Positions 1-11,094 of a stretch of DNA of 64,000 bases are shown piece after piece. A program made the translations under genes and the position numbers. The notes below the pieces were generated by a model. The model was not told the DNA's origin. It ran no database searches and worked only from the letters and a program-made list of their open reading frames with translations. Source of the DNA: Euptelea pleiosperma. Its lineage: Eukaryota; Streptophyta; Magnoliopsida; Ranunculales; Eupteleaceae. The DNA is taken from positions 13,351,702-13,415,701 of the forward strand of contig CM068545.1 in assembly GCA_035048495.1 (NCBI GenBank). The letters are read 5' to 3'. Each line of letters starts with the position of its first letter. The stretch's first letter is position 1.

Positions 1-762
1 GGCAAATCTACAGCGGATCCAGACGGACTTTCTTCTCACCTAATCATGAAGCGAACAACCACTACAGGTATTGATCGTGCTTTATGTAATTTTGATTTTT
101 CACTTGCAATAGCTGAATGTAGAGATTATGATACTCAATTCAGTATGGGTTTGGGGGGAAACAATTGTGATAATGTTCTCAGTCAAGTGAGGGGAGAGAG
201 TTTGGAGATAATAGAAAGATATGATCAGATTGTTGGTAGTTCATCAGAAGTGATCGAACCTAAACCATATCAGTCAGATACAATAGGTAGCCAAGAGGAG
301 GAGGTGGAGGAAGGGATGAGAATTCAGTCTAATGTTTGGTTGATTCGAAATATTTTACGGGTGGGGGTTAGTATGGGATTGTCATGGGGAGGTTATGAGA
401 GAGAAGCGAGAAACCTTTTAACATCCATTGTTTGTAAGGGTTTGAGTAAAGATGTGTCAAATAGGAGAAATGGTGTGGAGAGTGATAGAAGGGGCTCAGA
501 CTCTGGTAGTGCGATTCGGATTGTCGAATGTAGTGAGGTAAGAGGTACTGAAGAGAGGGGTCATATTAACAAGAAGGGATCAGAGAAGGAAAACAAGAAA
601 GAAGATAAGAGTAGGGAAGGAAAGGGTAGTCCTAAGAATAGAAGCGGTACAAAACTGGCAAGAGAATTGCAAAGGATTAGTTGTGAGATGGTGAGAGAAG
701 ATTTTGGAGAAGCTGGAAGTAGTAAGAGAGGGAGAAAACCAATAGTTAGATATGAAACTTAA
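1..762 (+). pseudogene. LINE ORF1, C-terminal part (nucleic-acid-binding protein), partial
   Basis: The frame is open from the first base of the window, so this is the tail of a longer protein and the methionine at 46 need not be the start. The visible part is hydrophilic and ends in a strongly basic stretch (Lys/Arg-rich, about residues 175-235 counted from 46), as expected for a LINE RNA-binding ORF1. The zinc knuckle usual in plant ORF1 would lie upstream of the window. Its TAA stop at 760-762 overlaps the start of the endonuclease frame by 11 bases, the compact junction typical of these elements. Whether the whole ORF1 is intact cannot be seen. Confidence 0.7.
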
Positions 763-1630
763 TTTGTTATCATGGAATGTCAGAGGCCTCAATTCTAAAG
801 ATAGGCGGACAGCAGTTAAAAATATAATTTCCAAGCAAAAGTGTGATGTTATTGTTATGCAGGAAACTAAGATGGAACAATTCGATGATAAGGTGGCTGG
901 CCAGGTTTGGAGAAGAGGGGATATTGGATGGTGCTTGCTCCCCTCTATAGGAGCTTCGGGTGGAGTGGTTGTGATGTGGGATGATCAAATAGTGGAGGTT
1001 AAGGATAGGCTTGTTGGGGCCTTTTCGGTCTCTATCCAGTGTCAACTTAGGAGCACGGGGTCTATATTTATTTTCACTGGAGTTTATGGGCCTACGAATA
1101 GTAGTGAGTGGGCCCAATTTTGGGAGGAATTGGCAAATATCCGAGGGATGTGGGAGGGTCCTTGGTGTGTTTGTGGGGATTTTAATGTTATTCGATTTTA
1201 TGAGGAGAAAAAAGGGGGAAGAAGGAACATTAAAAGAATGAGGGAGTTCAGTGACTTTGTTTTCCATAATTCCTTGATTGATTTGCCTTTCTTTGGAGGA
1301 GAATTCACTTGGACCAATGGGCAAGAGAGACCTGTACTGTGTAGGTTAGATAGATTCTTAGTGTCCGATTCATGGGAAGACACATTCCCTGATGTTAAGC
1401 AAATTATTCTTCCCAGACCGACGTCAGATCATTCTCCCATTCTATTGCAAACGGGGGGGAGATCTAGCCGGCCTCGTCCTTTTAAGTTTGAAAACATGTG
1501 GTTGAAGGTGCCGGGGTTTTGCGAGAAAGTGAAAGAGTGGTGGAACGATATTGAATGCTCAGGGAGACCAGGAGAGGTTTTTAGAAAGAAATTAATAGAA
1601 CTAAAATCAAAATCAAGAAGTGGAATATGA
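752..1630 (+). pseudogene. LINE ORF2, endonuclease domain (exonuclease-endonuclease-phosphatase fold)
   Basis: This part encodes the nuclease that nicks target DNA for target-primed reverse transcription. Visible family motifs in order are SWNVRGLN near the N terminus, QETK (metal-binding Glu), GVYGP, GDFNV and SDHSP (catalytic Asp-His pair) near residue 230. It should be the N-terminal third of one long ORF2 protein. A one-base loss in an A-run near 1605-1612 throws the frame off and ends it at 1630; the reading frame that starts at 1627 carries the continuation. The catalytic residues look preserved, so the lesion is a recent frameshift. Confidence 0.88.
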
Positions 1631-4413
1631 TGGAGTTTGAAAAAGTAGAAAGAAGAAAGGAGGCCTTATTGGAGAATATTAATAGTTTGGATAAGGTGGA
1701 GGAAGAAGAAGGATCTTTGAGTATCGAAGACAGGTGTAGGAGGAACAGTTTGAGGGAAGAATTACAAACAGTTACGAGACTTGAAGAAATAAGTTGGAGA
1801 CAAAAATCCAAAATCAAATGGTTGAAAGACGGGGATAATAACACAAGATTTTTCCATAGAGTCGCCAATGCTAGGAGGAGAATTAATTCGATAGAGAAAA
1901 TTATCATTGGGGAACAGGAATTAGTGGAGGAAGAGGATATCAGAAGTGGGATTAGCAAGTTTTATGAGAATCTGTACAAGGAAAGAGAGCGGTTTAGGCC
2001 AAAAGTTGATGGTTTGGATTTCTTGATGTTGAACGAGTCAAAGAAGGAGATGTTAGAGAGGCCTATTTCCGAGGAAGAGGTGGGCCAAGCTTTGAAGTCA
2101 ATGGAAGGAGATAAGGCTCCAGGTCCAGATGGATTTACTACAGCATTTTATGAGAGTTGTTGGGAGACTGTGGGCCTAGATTTTATGGCCTTGGTGAAAG
2201 ACTTTGAGTAACATAATTACCTAGACCATGGTTCCAATTGCACATTTATCACCATGATTCCAAAGAAACAAGGCGCAGATAATGTTAATGAGTTTAGACC
2301 TATTAGCCTTGTCAGCAGTATGTATAAGATAGTGGCCAAGGTTTTAGCACTTAGAATCCACGGAGTGATTGCTGATGTTGTTTCTGAGGAACAAAGGGCG
2401 TTTGTTCCAGGGAGGCAGATCTTGGACAGTGTGTTAATAGCAAATGAAAGTATAGATTCCAAGATCAAAGAAGGAGGGAGTGGTTTGGTGTTCAAGTTGG
2501 ATATGGAAAAAGCATATGATCATGTGAATTGGGCCTTCCTTGATTATGTCCTCGAGCGCATGGGCTTTGGTAACAAATGGAGAGGATGGATTAGGAAGTG
2601 TGTTTCTTCACCTTCTTATTCGGTTTTGGTTAATGGATCGCCGGCAGGCTTTTTCAAAAGCTCTAGAGGTTTAAGACAAGGAGACCCTCTATCACCTTTC
2701 CTCTTTGTTTTGGTGGTGGAGGTTTTCAGCAGGATGATGAAAAGAGCTCGGGAGTTGGGAAGATTAGAAGGTTTTAAGGTTGGTAGGGGTGGCACTACGA
2801 TCTCTCACCTACAGTTCGCTGATGATACCATTCTCTTCCTACAAGGTGGGAGGGCAGAGGTGTTGTTCCTTAAGGGTGTGTTATGTTGTTTTGAGGCGGT
2901 CTCTGGTTTACATATTAATTTGGCCAAGTCGGAAGTAATCGGTATTGGTATGGACGATGAGGTTAGTGGGGCAGCTTCCATTTTAGGTTGTCAGATTGGC
3001 CATTTCCCAAAGAAATACCTAGGTCTTCCCCTAGGGGCAAGCTATAGAAGTAAAGAGATATGGGGGCCAGTGATTGAGCGAATAGAGAATAGACTAGCGA
3101 GATGGAAAGCTAAGTTCTTGTCTAAAGGTGGAAGACTCACTCTTATCAAAAGCACCTTATCTAGTTTACCACTTTATTACATGTCGTTATATACCATGCC
3201 AGTGAGTGTTGAGAAAAGGGTAGTTAGACTTATGAGAAATTTCTTGTGGAGTGGCAAAGGGGATGGTCGGAAGATTAGTTTAGTGAACTGGAAGGTGGTT
3301 ACGAAGCCTAGGGAGAGGGGAGGGTTGGGTATTAGAGATATCCGTAGCATGAATGAGGCTCTTAAAGGAAAGTGGTTATGGAGATTTGGGATTGAGAGGG
3401 ATAGTTTGGGGCGTAGGGTAATCACCGATAAGTATGGGGAAAGTACCATGGGGTGGATTAGTGGTAGGCCGAGGGGTTCGTATGGGTGTGGAATGTGGAG
3501 AGGTATTATGAATGGGTTACAAAAGTTTGAGGAAGGGGTGGTATTTAGAATAGGAAGGGGTGATAAGGTGTTGTTTTGGGATGATAGATGGTGTGCAGAG
3601 AGAAATCTTAGGACTGAATATCATGATCTTTACCTTATTTCTAATAAGAAGTCAGCTATTGTAAGTGAGATGCAGGTTACAGGAGTAGGTCAACCAGCAT
3701 GGGAGTTTGGATTCCGGCGTCACCTCTATGACTGGGAAACGACCAGGTTGTCTGAGCTTCTAATCAAGGTAGGAGAAACTCCTGTTGGTAGTTCGAGGAA
3801 TGATTCTAGGTGGTGGACTCTCGAGAAAACAGGCACATTCTCTATGCGTTCTTTCTACGGGGCACTGGAGATAGGGGAAGTTGAGCCATTCCCTACATCC
3901 AAGATTTGGGGAAGTAGAGCTCCATCAAAAGTTTGGTTCTTAGTATGGTGCGTTGTGAGAGGTCGACTTCAAACTATGGACTTTTTATGGAGGAGAGGAG
4001 TGGGTGTCATGGATCATTGTCCACTATGTTTGTGTAGTGGAGAGTCAGTAGACCATTTGTTCTTACATTGTAGATGCACTTGGCTTATATGGAATGAGTT
4101 GGTTAAAGAGTTTGGAATAGCTTGGGTAATCCCCAAAACGGTGAAGGACCTTTTATTTGCTTGGGGTTGTAAATCTTTAAGCAGACTTGGAAAAAGGATG
4201 TGGACTTTGACACCATTAGCGATTATTTGGGGACTATGGAGAGAGCGGAACAACAGGGTATTTGAAGGCAAGAGCATTTCTATGGAGGATCTTGTATTGG
4301 AAATTAAAGCTTTGGTATTTTTGTGGGTCAAATTGTATGAGGAAGGGAAAGGGATATTTTTTGAGGATGTAGTATTCAAATGGACAGAGTTGGTCGGTAA
4401 GGATCGAGATTAG
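1627..4413 (+). pseudogene. LINE ORF2, reverse transcriptase and zf-RVT domain, one in-frame stop
   Basis: This is one frame interrupted only by TAA at 2209-2211, which separates a 194-residue N-terminal piece from a 719-residue piece starting at 2254. The polymerase core shows KAPGPDG, FRPISL, the first catalytic Asp in FKLDMEKAYD, the RQGDPLSP turn and the FADD box (near 2815-2826), which is the plant LINE form of YxDD. The C-terminal region carries the zf-RVT segment with C-P-L-C and H-x3-H-C spacing near 4018-4070. It would copy LINE RNA at the nicked target site. A cluster of LINE relatives with the same tail occurs on the minus strand at 11.1-11.9 kb. Confidence 0.92.
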
Positions 4414-4550
4414 GGGGGATGTGCGCATTTTTGTTGGGTGCGCTTTGTATTTCTTTGCTTTGTTTTCTTTGTACTGTTTGATTGCTTGGTAGGCTTCCTT
4501 AGCCTCTAAGGGTCTTTTAATAAAGCAGTTTATTTATCAAAAAAAAAAAA

Positions 4551-4705
4551 TGTCGGATAGAAGTCCTGAACATGTACTCACAATTTATATTAGAGAACTC
4601 AAAATCTCGGCTTGACCCAAGCTCAAGGGTAAACCTATTTTCCAGGTCACAGAATCCTCACTCAAGAAATACAGTAGTTTTCTCAAGCTCTAACCGAGGG
4701 GGGGG
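4551..4705. other. Spacer between LINE tail and copia element
   Basis: No gene or recognisable repeat is seen. It ends in a run of 13 G (4698-4710), the last five of which are the left target duplication of the copia element. Confidence 0.5.
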
Positions 4706-4710
4706 GGGGG

Positions 4711-5054
4711 TGTTGGATTCTATGTACACCCACGTGGAGGTGTTCTTAGTGGGCTGCATTCCACTACCCCACATGGGGTTTATTCTCTATTACTTATGGG
4801 TTAAGTTATGGACCCATCCACTTAACCATCAATCTCTTTATTTCATGTTAGTGGGTTAAGTGGTGGGCCCATACGATTTCTCCTTTACTTGTAGAAGGGG
4901 TTTTCCCTACTTATAAATAATACTTATGGGAGATTGAATATTCACTTCAATCTCCCCATTCTCTCTCAAACCCTAATCTCTCATTCTCTCCTTAACCTGC
5001 ATTATCTCTCTCTCTCAATCTTTAGCATATTGGTGACAACCTCAAACAACAACA
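4711..5054 (+). repeat. 5' LTR of the copia element
   Basis: The 344-bp repeat starts TGTTGGATTC and ends CAACAACA. It is near-identical to 10115-10469 but lacks 11 bp present there near 4870. A TATA-like TTATAAATAA lies at about 4911-4920, followed by pyrimidine-rich leader sequence. Confidence 0.96.
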
Positions 5055-5066
5055 TGGTATCAGAGC
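5055..5066 (+). promoter_or_regulatory. Primer-binding site for initiator tRNA-Met
   Basis: TGGTATCAGAGC follows the LTR with no gap. It is the standard plant copia PBS, complementary to the 3' end of initiator tRNA-Met, and primes minus-strand DNA synthesis. Confidence 0.95.
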
Positions 5067-5784
5067 ATGGTTACTCTAGGGCCAAAATCATTATCCCCTA
5101 GAGTTTCCACGAAGATCTTATATGTGGGTATCCGAAGTCCGAGCAAGTTTTGAGCAAATCGCAGGGGTCCTCCTGCGAAGTTCTTCGATCTTTTCTGAAG
5201 CAAAAGAACCAGAGATCTATCATTCCTGGTGTATTGCCTACTATCAGTCGTCAAAGATCCACTCTATCCCTGTTCTTCAGGATTTTTTATCAATTTTTTT
5301 GGAAACACGTATATCGAGGTTTTTTGGGTCTTGATTTTCCTCGAGATTCGTGTCATTTTTGGGCTCTCTACCCAAATCGCCCATCTCATAGGGCCAGTAA
5401 GGTTCGACAGAAACTTATTTCAGAATTTTTGGATCATCGGATCTCCGGTTCCAAAAATCGGATCCCTAGCTCAGATTTTGAGTTTTTTATTTTCTTGAGA
5501 TTCGTGCACTGCTTGGGTTCCCTACCCTAGCTGCACCTCCATGTGGATTATTTGGGATCTACAGAGTCTCGTTTGAGAATTTTCTAATCGTCGGATCTCC
5601 GGTTCGAAAAATCGGATCCTGTGCTCAATTTTTGGTTTTTTTACTACCTCGAGATTCGCACGTTGTTAGGGCACTTCTATCCTAGCTGCACCTCCCAAAG
5701 TGCTCCTAGGAACCCCTTGAACCTTGGTTTAGGTTCTGCAGACCTTCTGTTCGTCAGTTGGTTATTTCCAGGTCTTCCGCTGCG
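5067..5784 (+). other. Untranslated leader of the copia element
   Basis: About 700 bp between the PBS and the probable gag start at 5785. It contains two to three imperfect copies of a block with GGATC, TCTCCGGTTC and ATCGGATCC (near 5430-5465 and 5590-5620). I see no convincing conserved protein in it; short frames here look incidental. Confidence 0.6.
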
Positions 5785-6895
5785 ATGAGTTCATTAGAGG
5801 TTTCATCAGTTGAGGATAGCACTCCGTCTCATGGTTCTTATGGAGACCACAACCCCCAATTATGCATCACTACGGTCAAGTTTGATGGGACCAATTATCT
5901 TGAGTGGAAGACATCGGCACTCATGTACATCGGGGGACGTGGCTACAGTGAGTACCTCAAAGGAAAGATAGTCCAACCTGCCGCCACAGACAAATCCCAC
6001 CAGAAATGGGTTATGGAGAACCTTACGGTGATGTCTTGGCTCCTCTATTCGATGCAACCCCAGATCAGCAGGGGGTTCATGTTGCTTCCTACAGCGAGGG
6101 AAATCTGAGATTTTGTTACCGAAACCTATTCCCAAGTTGGCAACTTTGCGAAGCTCTATGAGTTAGAGCAAGAGATTGCTTGTCTCGACAGGAGGAGCTC
6201 AAGCTTGGTACCTATTATGCTTCTCTCCGAAGAAAATGAGAAGAGATAGATAATTATCAGGACTACACCCCGGTCTGTGCTGCTGATGTGAAGTCTTTCC
6301 GTGCTATGGTTGTGCAGTCCCGAATATTTCAGTTCCTTTCCGGCCTTCATCCTAGCTTCGAGGCTGCCCGTGTTCAGATACTTGGCAGACCTCCTCCCCC
6401 TACTTCATTGGCACAGGTTTATGCCTACATTCAGGGGGAGGATAGTCGCCGCACTGCCATGCAGCTACGCAGTAGTAGTGACACTCATGATCGATCTGCC
6501 CTTGCCTCTGTGTCTCAGAAGGGTCAGAAATCTTTCCAGAAGAAGACCGGTGATGACAAACAACGTCCCAAGTGTGACCACTGCAGCCATCTAGGCCATG
6601 TAAAGGACACTTGTTGGGAGCTGCATGAACGCCCACCGGGTCTGGGCCCAAATCTACGTCAGCGATCTTCAGCGAGACAGGAGCCTCCTGCAGCACTTTC
6701 TGTGGCTCAGGACACTACACCCTCAGCACCTCCTACCACTAGGGATATGGACTCTTTTTCTCCCAGTGATCTTGAGCAACTTCGTCGTATGATAGCCCAG
6801 CTCAATGGGCAAGCCTCGACTTCTACCTCCACCTATGCCCAGACAGGTACTGGATCTGCTTTCTCTGTATCTACTGTTCCTTCGAGTACCTCCTA
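5785..6895 (+). pseudogene. copia gag (capsid and CCHC nucleocapsid), broken
   Basis: The start is the ATG at 5785 (MSSLEVSS). The N-terminal half has the plant copia gag pattern (KFDGTNYLEWK near residue 33), and the C-terminal half has a CCHC zinc knuckle of spacing C-x2-C-x4-H-x4-C (CDHCSHLGHVKDTC, about 6575-6617). The frame is broken by TGA at 6106-6108 where family members have Trp, a frameshift near 6190, and another TGA in place of Trp near 6243. It ends with TAG near 6893. Gag would package element RNA into virus-like particles in the cytoplasm. Confidence 0.88.
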
Positions 6896-8315
6896 GATCA
6901 TCGATTAAGGAGCCTCAGATCATATGACTGGTATGTCTTCAGTTTTCTCCAGTTATTCTATTTGTTCTGGTCTTGACAAGGTTATGATAGCTGATGACAC
7001 CCTTTCCTCTGTTTCTAGGAAGGGCAATGTTCATGCCTCTTCAGCACTAACCTTGTCCTCGGTACTACATGTTCCTCAGTTTACAGTTAATATTTTATCT
7101 GTCAGTAGCCTTACTAAGAATCTTAACTGTAGTGTAACCTTCTTTCCTTCTCACTGTGTGTTTCAGGATCTGGAGTCGAGGCAGACGATTGGCAGTAGAC
7201 ATGAGGAAGGTGGCTTGTACCTCCTGGATCGCTCAGTTTCCTCTTCAGCACATCAGTCCAGCATCAGTAGCAGTAGTTGAGTCAATAAAGACCAGTTATT
7301 GCTTTAGCATAACCAGCTTGGTCATGTACCCGTGTCAGTTTTAAAGCGTGTCTTTCCTGCTTTCTCTTCTCTTTGCGATGTTCCGTTCCATTGTGAAACT
7401 TGTGAACTCGCAAAGCATTGTCGCACTGTTTTTCCTCCTAGTGAAAATAAAACTACTATTCATTTCAATATTCTGCATTCTGATGTGTGGAGTCCTGCCC
7501 CGGTGATGTCTTTATTTGGATTTCGATATTATGTTACATTTGTTGATGATTTCAGTGGCTCTACCTGGGTATATCTTATGAAGTCGAAAGATGAGGTTTC
7601 TTTCATTTTTCAGACCTTCCACAAGATGGTCACCACTCAGTTCAGTACCCCACTCAAAATTCTCCGATCTGATAATGGGGGTGAGTACCTAGACGGGAGC
7701 CTTAGAGATTACTTTGCCTCTCATGACATTGTACATCAAACTTCTTGTCCGTCGACTCCCCAATAAAATGGGAAAGCTGAAAGAAAAAACTGTCACCTTC
7801 TCGAGGTTGAGCGTGCCCTTCGTCTTGGAATGTAGGTTCCAAAATCTTTTTGGTCTGAATCCATCCTTCTGACTGCGTATCTCATCAATCGCATGCTATC
7901 TCGTATTCTTGGCTTTCAGACCCCTTTGTCTGTCCTGCGTCCCGATAGTCCAGCCTTCATTGTTCCTCCCAAAGTCTTTGGGTGTGTATGTTATGTGCAT
8001 GTTCATCGTCACTCTCGTGACAAACTTGATGCACGGGCCTTGAGATGTATTTTCCTGGGGTGCCCTTCCACTCAGAAGGGATACAAATGCTATCATCCGA
8101 GTTCGCGTAGACATTTCACATCTCTGGACGTCACCTTTGCTGAGCACGTTCCATTCTTTGGCAGTAAGGTCTCTCTTCAGGGGGAGTGTGATATTGTGGA
8201 TGAGAGCCCTGTCCCCATGCCGGTTCTTGTACCCATCTCCACTCCTGTGCTTATAGTCGAATCTGTGTCTACTATTGACAAGGACACTTCTACTACTACA
8301 GCGGCGGATATGTGA
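6896..8315 (+). pseudogene. copia protease and integrase, broken
   Basis: The protease active site is readable as I-I-D-stop-G-A-S at about 6898-6918: the Ser/Thr codon of the catalytic D-S/T-G is now TAA. Integrase follows, with an HHCC zinc-binding motif (HNQLGH near 7309, then HCETC near 7392), the first catalytic Asp in HSDVW (about 7470), the second in RSDNGGEY (about 7668), and the catalytic Glu in KAERKN just after a TAA at 7764-7766 that replaces Gln. A further TAG near 7833 and a frame change separate the last part (7893-8315). Protease and integrase would cut the polyprotein and insert the cDNA. Confidence 0.88.
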
Positions 8316-8412
8316 GTTTATGCCAGATCCAGGAAGAAAGGACAGGTCACTGATTCTGTGCTTACCAGTCTACCCTCAGATTCAGGTATTGTTTCTACCC
8401 CTACTTTAGTTC

Positions 8413-10107
8413 ATGAGTTCTCAGACTCCTATTCTAGAGGAGGATCTACTCATTGCACTTCGTAAGGGTGTGCGCACTTGCACCGAGCACCCTATCTCTC
8501 ACATCGTTTTTTACCAGTCATTGTCTCCATCTTATCAGACATTTGTTAGCACTGTTTCGTCTATTTCCTTGCCATCTACCATTGCAGATGCACTTAGTCA
8601 CCCAAAGTGGAAAGGGGCTATGATAGACGAAATGCAGACTCTTGAAAAAAACAAGACATGGGATCTTGTTTCTTTACCCAGGGGGAAGAAACCAGTGGGG
8701 TGCAAGTGGGTCTTCACCGTGAAGAACAAGGCAGATGGTTCCATTGATAGGTACAAAGCTCGGCTAGTTGCCAAGGGGTTCACCCAGACCTATGGGATAG
8801 ATTACTAGGAGACATTTGCACTTGTAGCCAAGATGAACTCAATCAGGGTTCTACTGTCCTTGGTTGCAAACAGGTCATGGCCTTTACATCAGCTGGATGT
8901 AAAGAACGTTTTTCTACATGGGGACCTAACAGAGGAAGTTTACATGAAAGTGCTACCAGGGTTGAAGCTTGCTGGAAGTGAAGACAGGGTGTGCAGACTG
9001 AAGAAAGCTTTATATGTGTTGAAGCAATCTCCTCGAGCTTGGTTTGAACGGTTAAGCAATGCAGTGAGAAAGGTAGGTTACACACAGAGTCAGGCAAATC
9101 ACGCTCTGTTTGTAAAGCATCTACAGACCAGTATCACTGCATTGATCGTATATGTGGATGACATAGTCACTACAGGGAGTGACCCGACAGAGATCACAAA
9201 GCTCAAGGCCTTCTTGTCGTCTGAGTTTGGGACGAAAGATTTAGGACCATTGAGATACTTTCTAGGGATTGAGGTTGCCAGGTCATCGAGGGGCATCTTC
9301 ATTTCACAGAGAAAGTATGTCCTAGACTTACTGAGCGAGACTGGGTATTTGGGTTCGTGACCAGCAGATACTCCTATTGATCAGAACCATCAGCTAAATT
9401 CCGAGGACGGTACACTTCTAGGTGATCCTGCCTTATTTCAGCGATTGGTTGGCAGATTGATATATCTTGCCTACACACGGCCTAACATTACTTATGCAGT
9501 AAGCGTCATTAGCCGATTCATACATTCACCTCGGTTACTACATCTTGAAGCTGCACACGGAGTCCTTCTGTATCACAAGGGGTCATCAAGTCGAGGCATA
9601 TTGTTTGGAGTTCATGGCCACCTCAGGGTGGAAGCATACAGTGATACAGATTGGGCCGGTGCAGTGACCGATAGACGGTCTACATCAGGTTATTGTACCT
9701 TTGTTAAAGGCAACTTGGTGTCTTGGAGGAGCAAGAAACAACTAGTTGTCGCCCGATCCAGTGCAGAGGCAGAGTTCCGCTCCATGGCACATGGAGTGTG
9801 TCAGCTCTTGTGGTTGAAGATCATGTTAGCAGAATTGGGAGTCAAGGTGACAGACCCAATGAGCCTCTATTGTGACAACAAAGCAGCCATTAGCATTGCT
9901 CACAACCCAGTTCAGCATGACACGACTAAACACATCGAGGTTGATAGACACTTCATTAAGGAGAAGCTTCAGTAGGGATTGATTTGTACACCCTATGTAA
10001 AGACTCAGGAGCAAGTTGCCGATATACTTACTAAGGGAGTCAACAAGTCAATCCTGAATACATTGATAGCCAAGCTGGGCATGATGGATATCTTCGCACC
10101 AGCTTGA
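8413..10107 (+). pseudogene. copia reverse transcriptase and RNase H, broken
   Basis: The reverse transcriptase begins near the KTWDLVSLP and KPVGCKWVF blocks, continues through KARLVAKGFTQ and LDVKNVFLHG, and has the catalytic YVDDIV at about 9151-9168. TAG at 8806-8808 interrupts it, and TGA at 9358-9360 separates it from RNase H. RNase H shows YSDTDWAG, SRSSAEAE-like ARSSAEAEF, YCDNKAA and HIEVDRHF in order. TAG near 9973 precedes the usual tail motif QVADILTK. Several stops fit C-to-T changes at Trp or Gln codons. Confidence 0.92.
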
Positions 10108-10114
10108 GGGGGAG
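10103..10114 (+). promoter_or_regulatory. Polypurine tract of the copia element
   Basis: CTTGAGGGGGAG directly precedes the 3' LTR and would prime plus-strand synthesis. Confidence 0.9.
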
Positions 10115-10469
10115 TGTTGGATTCTATGTACACCCACGTGGGGGTGTTCTTAGTGGGCTGCGTTCCACTACCCCACATGGGGTTTATTCTCTATTGCTTA
10201 TGGGTTAAGTGATGGGCCCATCCACTTAACCCACGATCTCTTTATTTCATGTTAGTGGGTTAAGTGGTGGGCCCCCACTTGACCCACACGATTTCTCCTT
10301 TACTTGTAGAAGGGGTTTCCCCTACTTATAAATATTATTTATGGGAGATTGAATATTCACTTCAATCTCCTCATTCTCCCTCAAACCCTAATCTCTCCTT
10401 CTCTCCCTAACCTCCATTATCTCTCTCTTTCAATCTTTAGCATATTGGTGACAACCTCAAACAACAACA
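10115..10469 (+). repeat. 3' LTR of the copia element
   Basis: The 355-bp repeat has the same ends as the 5' LTR. It keeps the 11 bp missing there and is followed by GGGGGG, which contains the 5-bp target duplication. Confidence 0.96.
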
Positions 10470-10474
10470 GGGGG

Positions 10475-11094
10475 GATCCGAGAGCAACTGATGCGTTTAA
10501 AACACGTCTTTTTGAAAGCAACCTCGTTTTCTAAAAAATGTTTAGAACCATGGTGTTTTCAAAACATCACAAAAAAAAAAAAAAGACGTGGAATATTCAA
10601 CAATTCAAAACTACCCTGTAATTTTAGAATTTGTGAAAATCTCATGAATAAAACTTACTCTAATTTAAAAAAGTTAAAGAATTATTTATAATATATGTTA
10701 CCTATTTTGTGTTAATAAAATTGTTTTTAGAAAAGATTAAAAGATTCCTATGGAGACATTGATAAATGAAAAATATGTGCAGGAACTATTTTTTTTTTGA
10801 TAAGTATATGTGCAGGAACTATCAATGTTACTTATATTGATAGACTTAAGGTAAACATCATATAGTTTCGGTACTAATATACTCATATTACTACCTAGTC
10901 TATATTACATCATGGGTGTATGCAAATATATGTATATGTTTTTTTTTTGTAGTTTTGGACTCAAAAGTATTAAACCTGAAGTACTCACTTATTGATCTTT
11001 CGACATTCTCGTCTTTTTGACTCCGCTAGCTTTTTTGAACCTAAATCGTTTTAAACTGTTATTTTTTCAGTAGGTGATGTTTTGTCGCTTCACA
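10475..11094. other. AT-rich spacer, no gene
   Basis: Apart from the tiny LINE insertion at 10773-10822 nothing is recognised. It has low complexity with A and T runs. Confidence 0.5.
10773..10822 (-). mobile_element. Ultra-short LINE tail insertion with 17-bp target duplication
   Basis: A perfect 17-bp direct repeat, ATATGTGCAGGAACTAT (10773-10789 and 10806-10822), flanks only 16 bp. Read on the minus strand the insert is ACTTAT, then C, then an A-run, which matches the 3' end of the LINE at 4550 (TTTATC plus A-run). This is what target-primed insertion aborted almost immediately would leave. Confidence 0.8.

Larger units (their letters stand above)
1..4550 (+). mobile_element. L1-like LINE retrotransposon, near full length, 5' end outside the window
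   Basis: The element has the plant L1 order: the end of ORF1, an apurinic-type endonuclease, reverse transcriptase and a zf-RVT zinc-binding tail, then a short 3' UTR ending in a 12-A tail at 4539-4550. The last unique bases before the tail are TTTATTTATC, and this signature recurs in truncated copies elsewhere in the window. The 5' end and the left target duplication lie before base 1, so the right duplication after 4550 cannot be confirmed. The coding part is disabled by one frameshift near 1610 and one stop at 2209, so it is a recent but probably inactive copy. No RNase H domain follows the reverse transcriptase. Confidence 0.93.
4711..10469 (+). mobile_element. Full-length Ty1/copia LTR retrotransposon, inactivated
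   Basis: The element runs from TG to CA with LTRs at 4711-5054 and 10115-10469, a PBS directly after the 5' LTR, a purine tract before the 3' LTR, and GGGGG as a 5-bp target duplication (4706-4710 and 10470-10474). The domain order gag, protease, integrase, reverse transcriptase, RNase H is that of copia. Comparing the LTRs by eye I count about 18 substitutions over 344 bp plus one 11-bp indel, about 5% divergence, so the insertion is not very recent. Many in-frame stops and at least one frameshift break the polyprotein, so it could only move with help from another copy. Confidence 0.97.
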
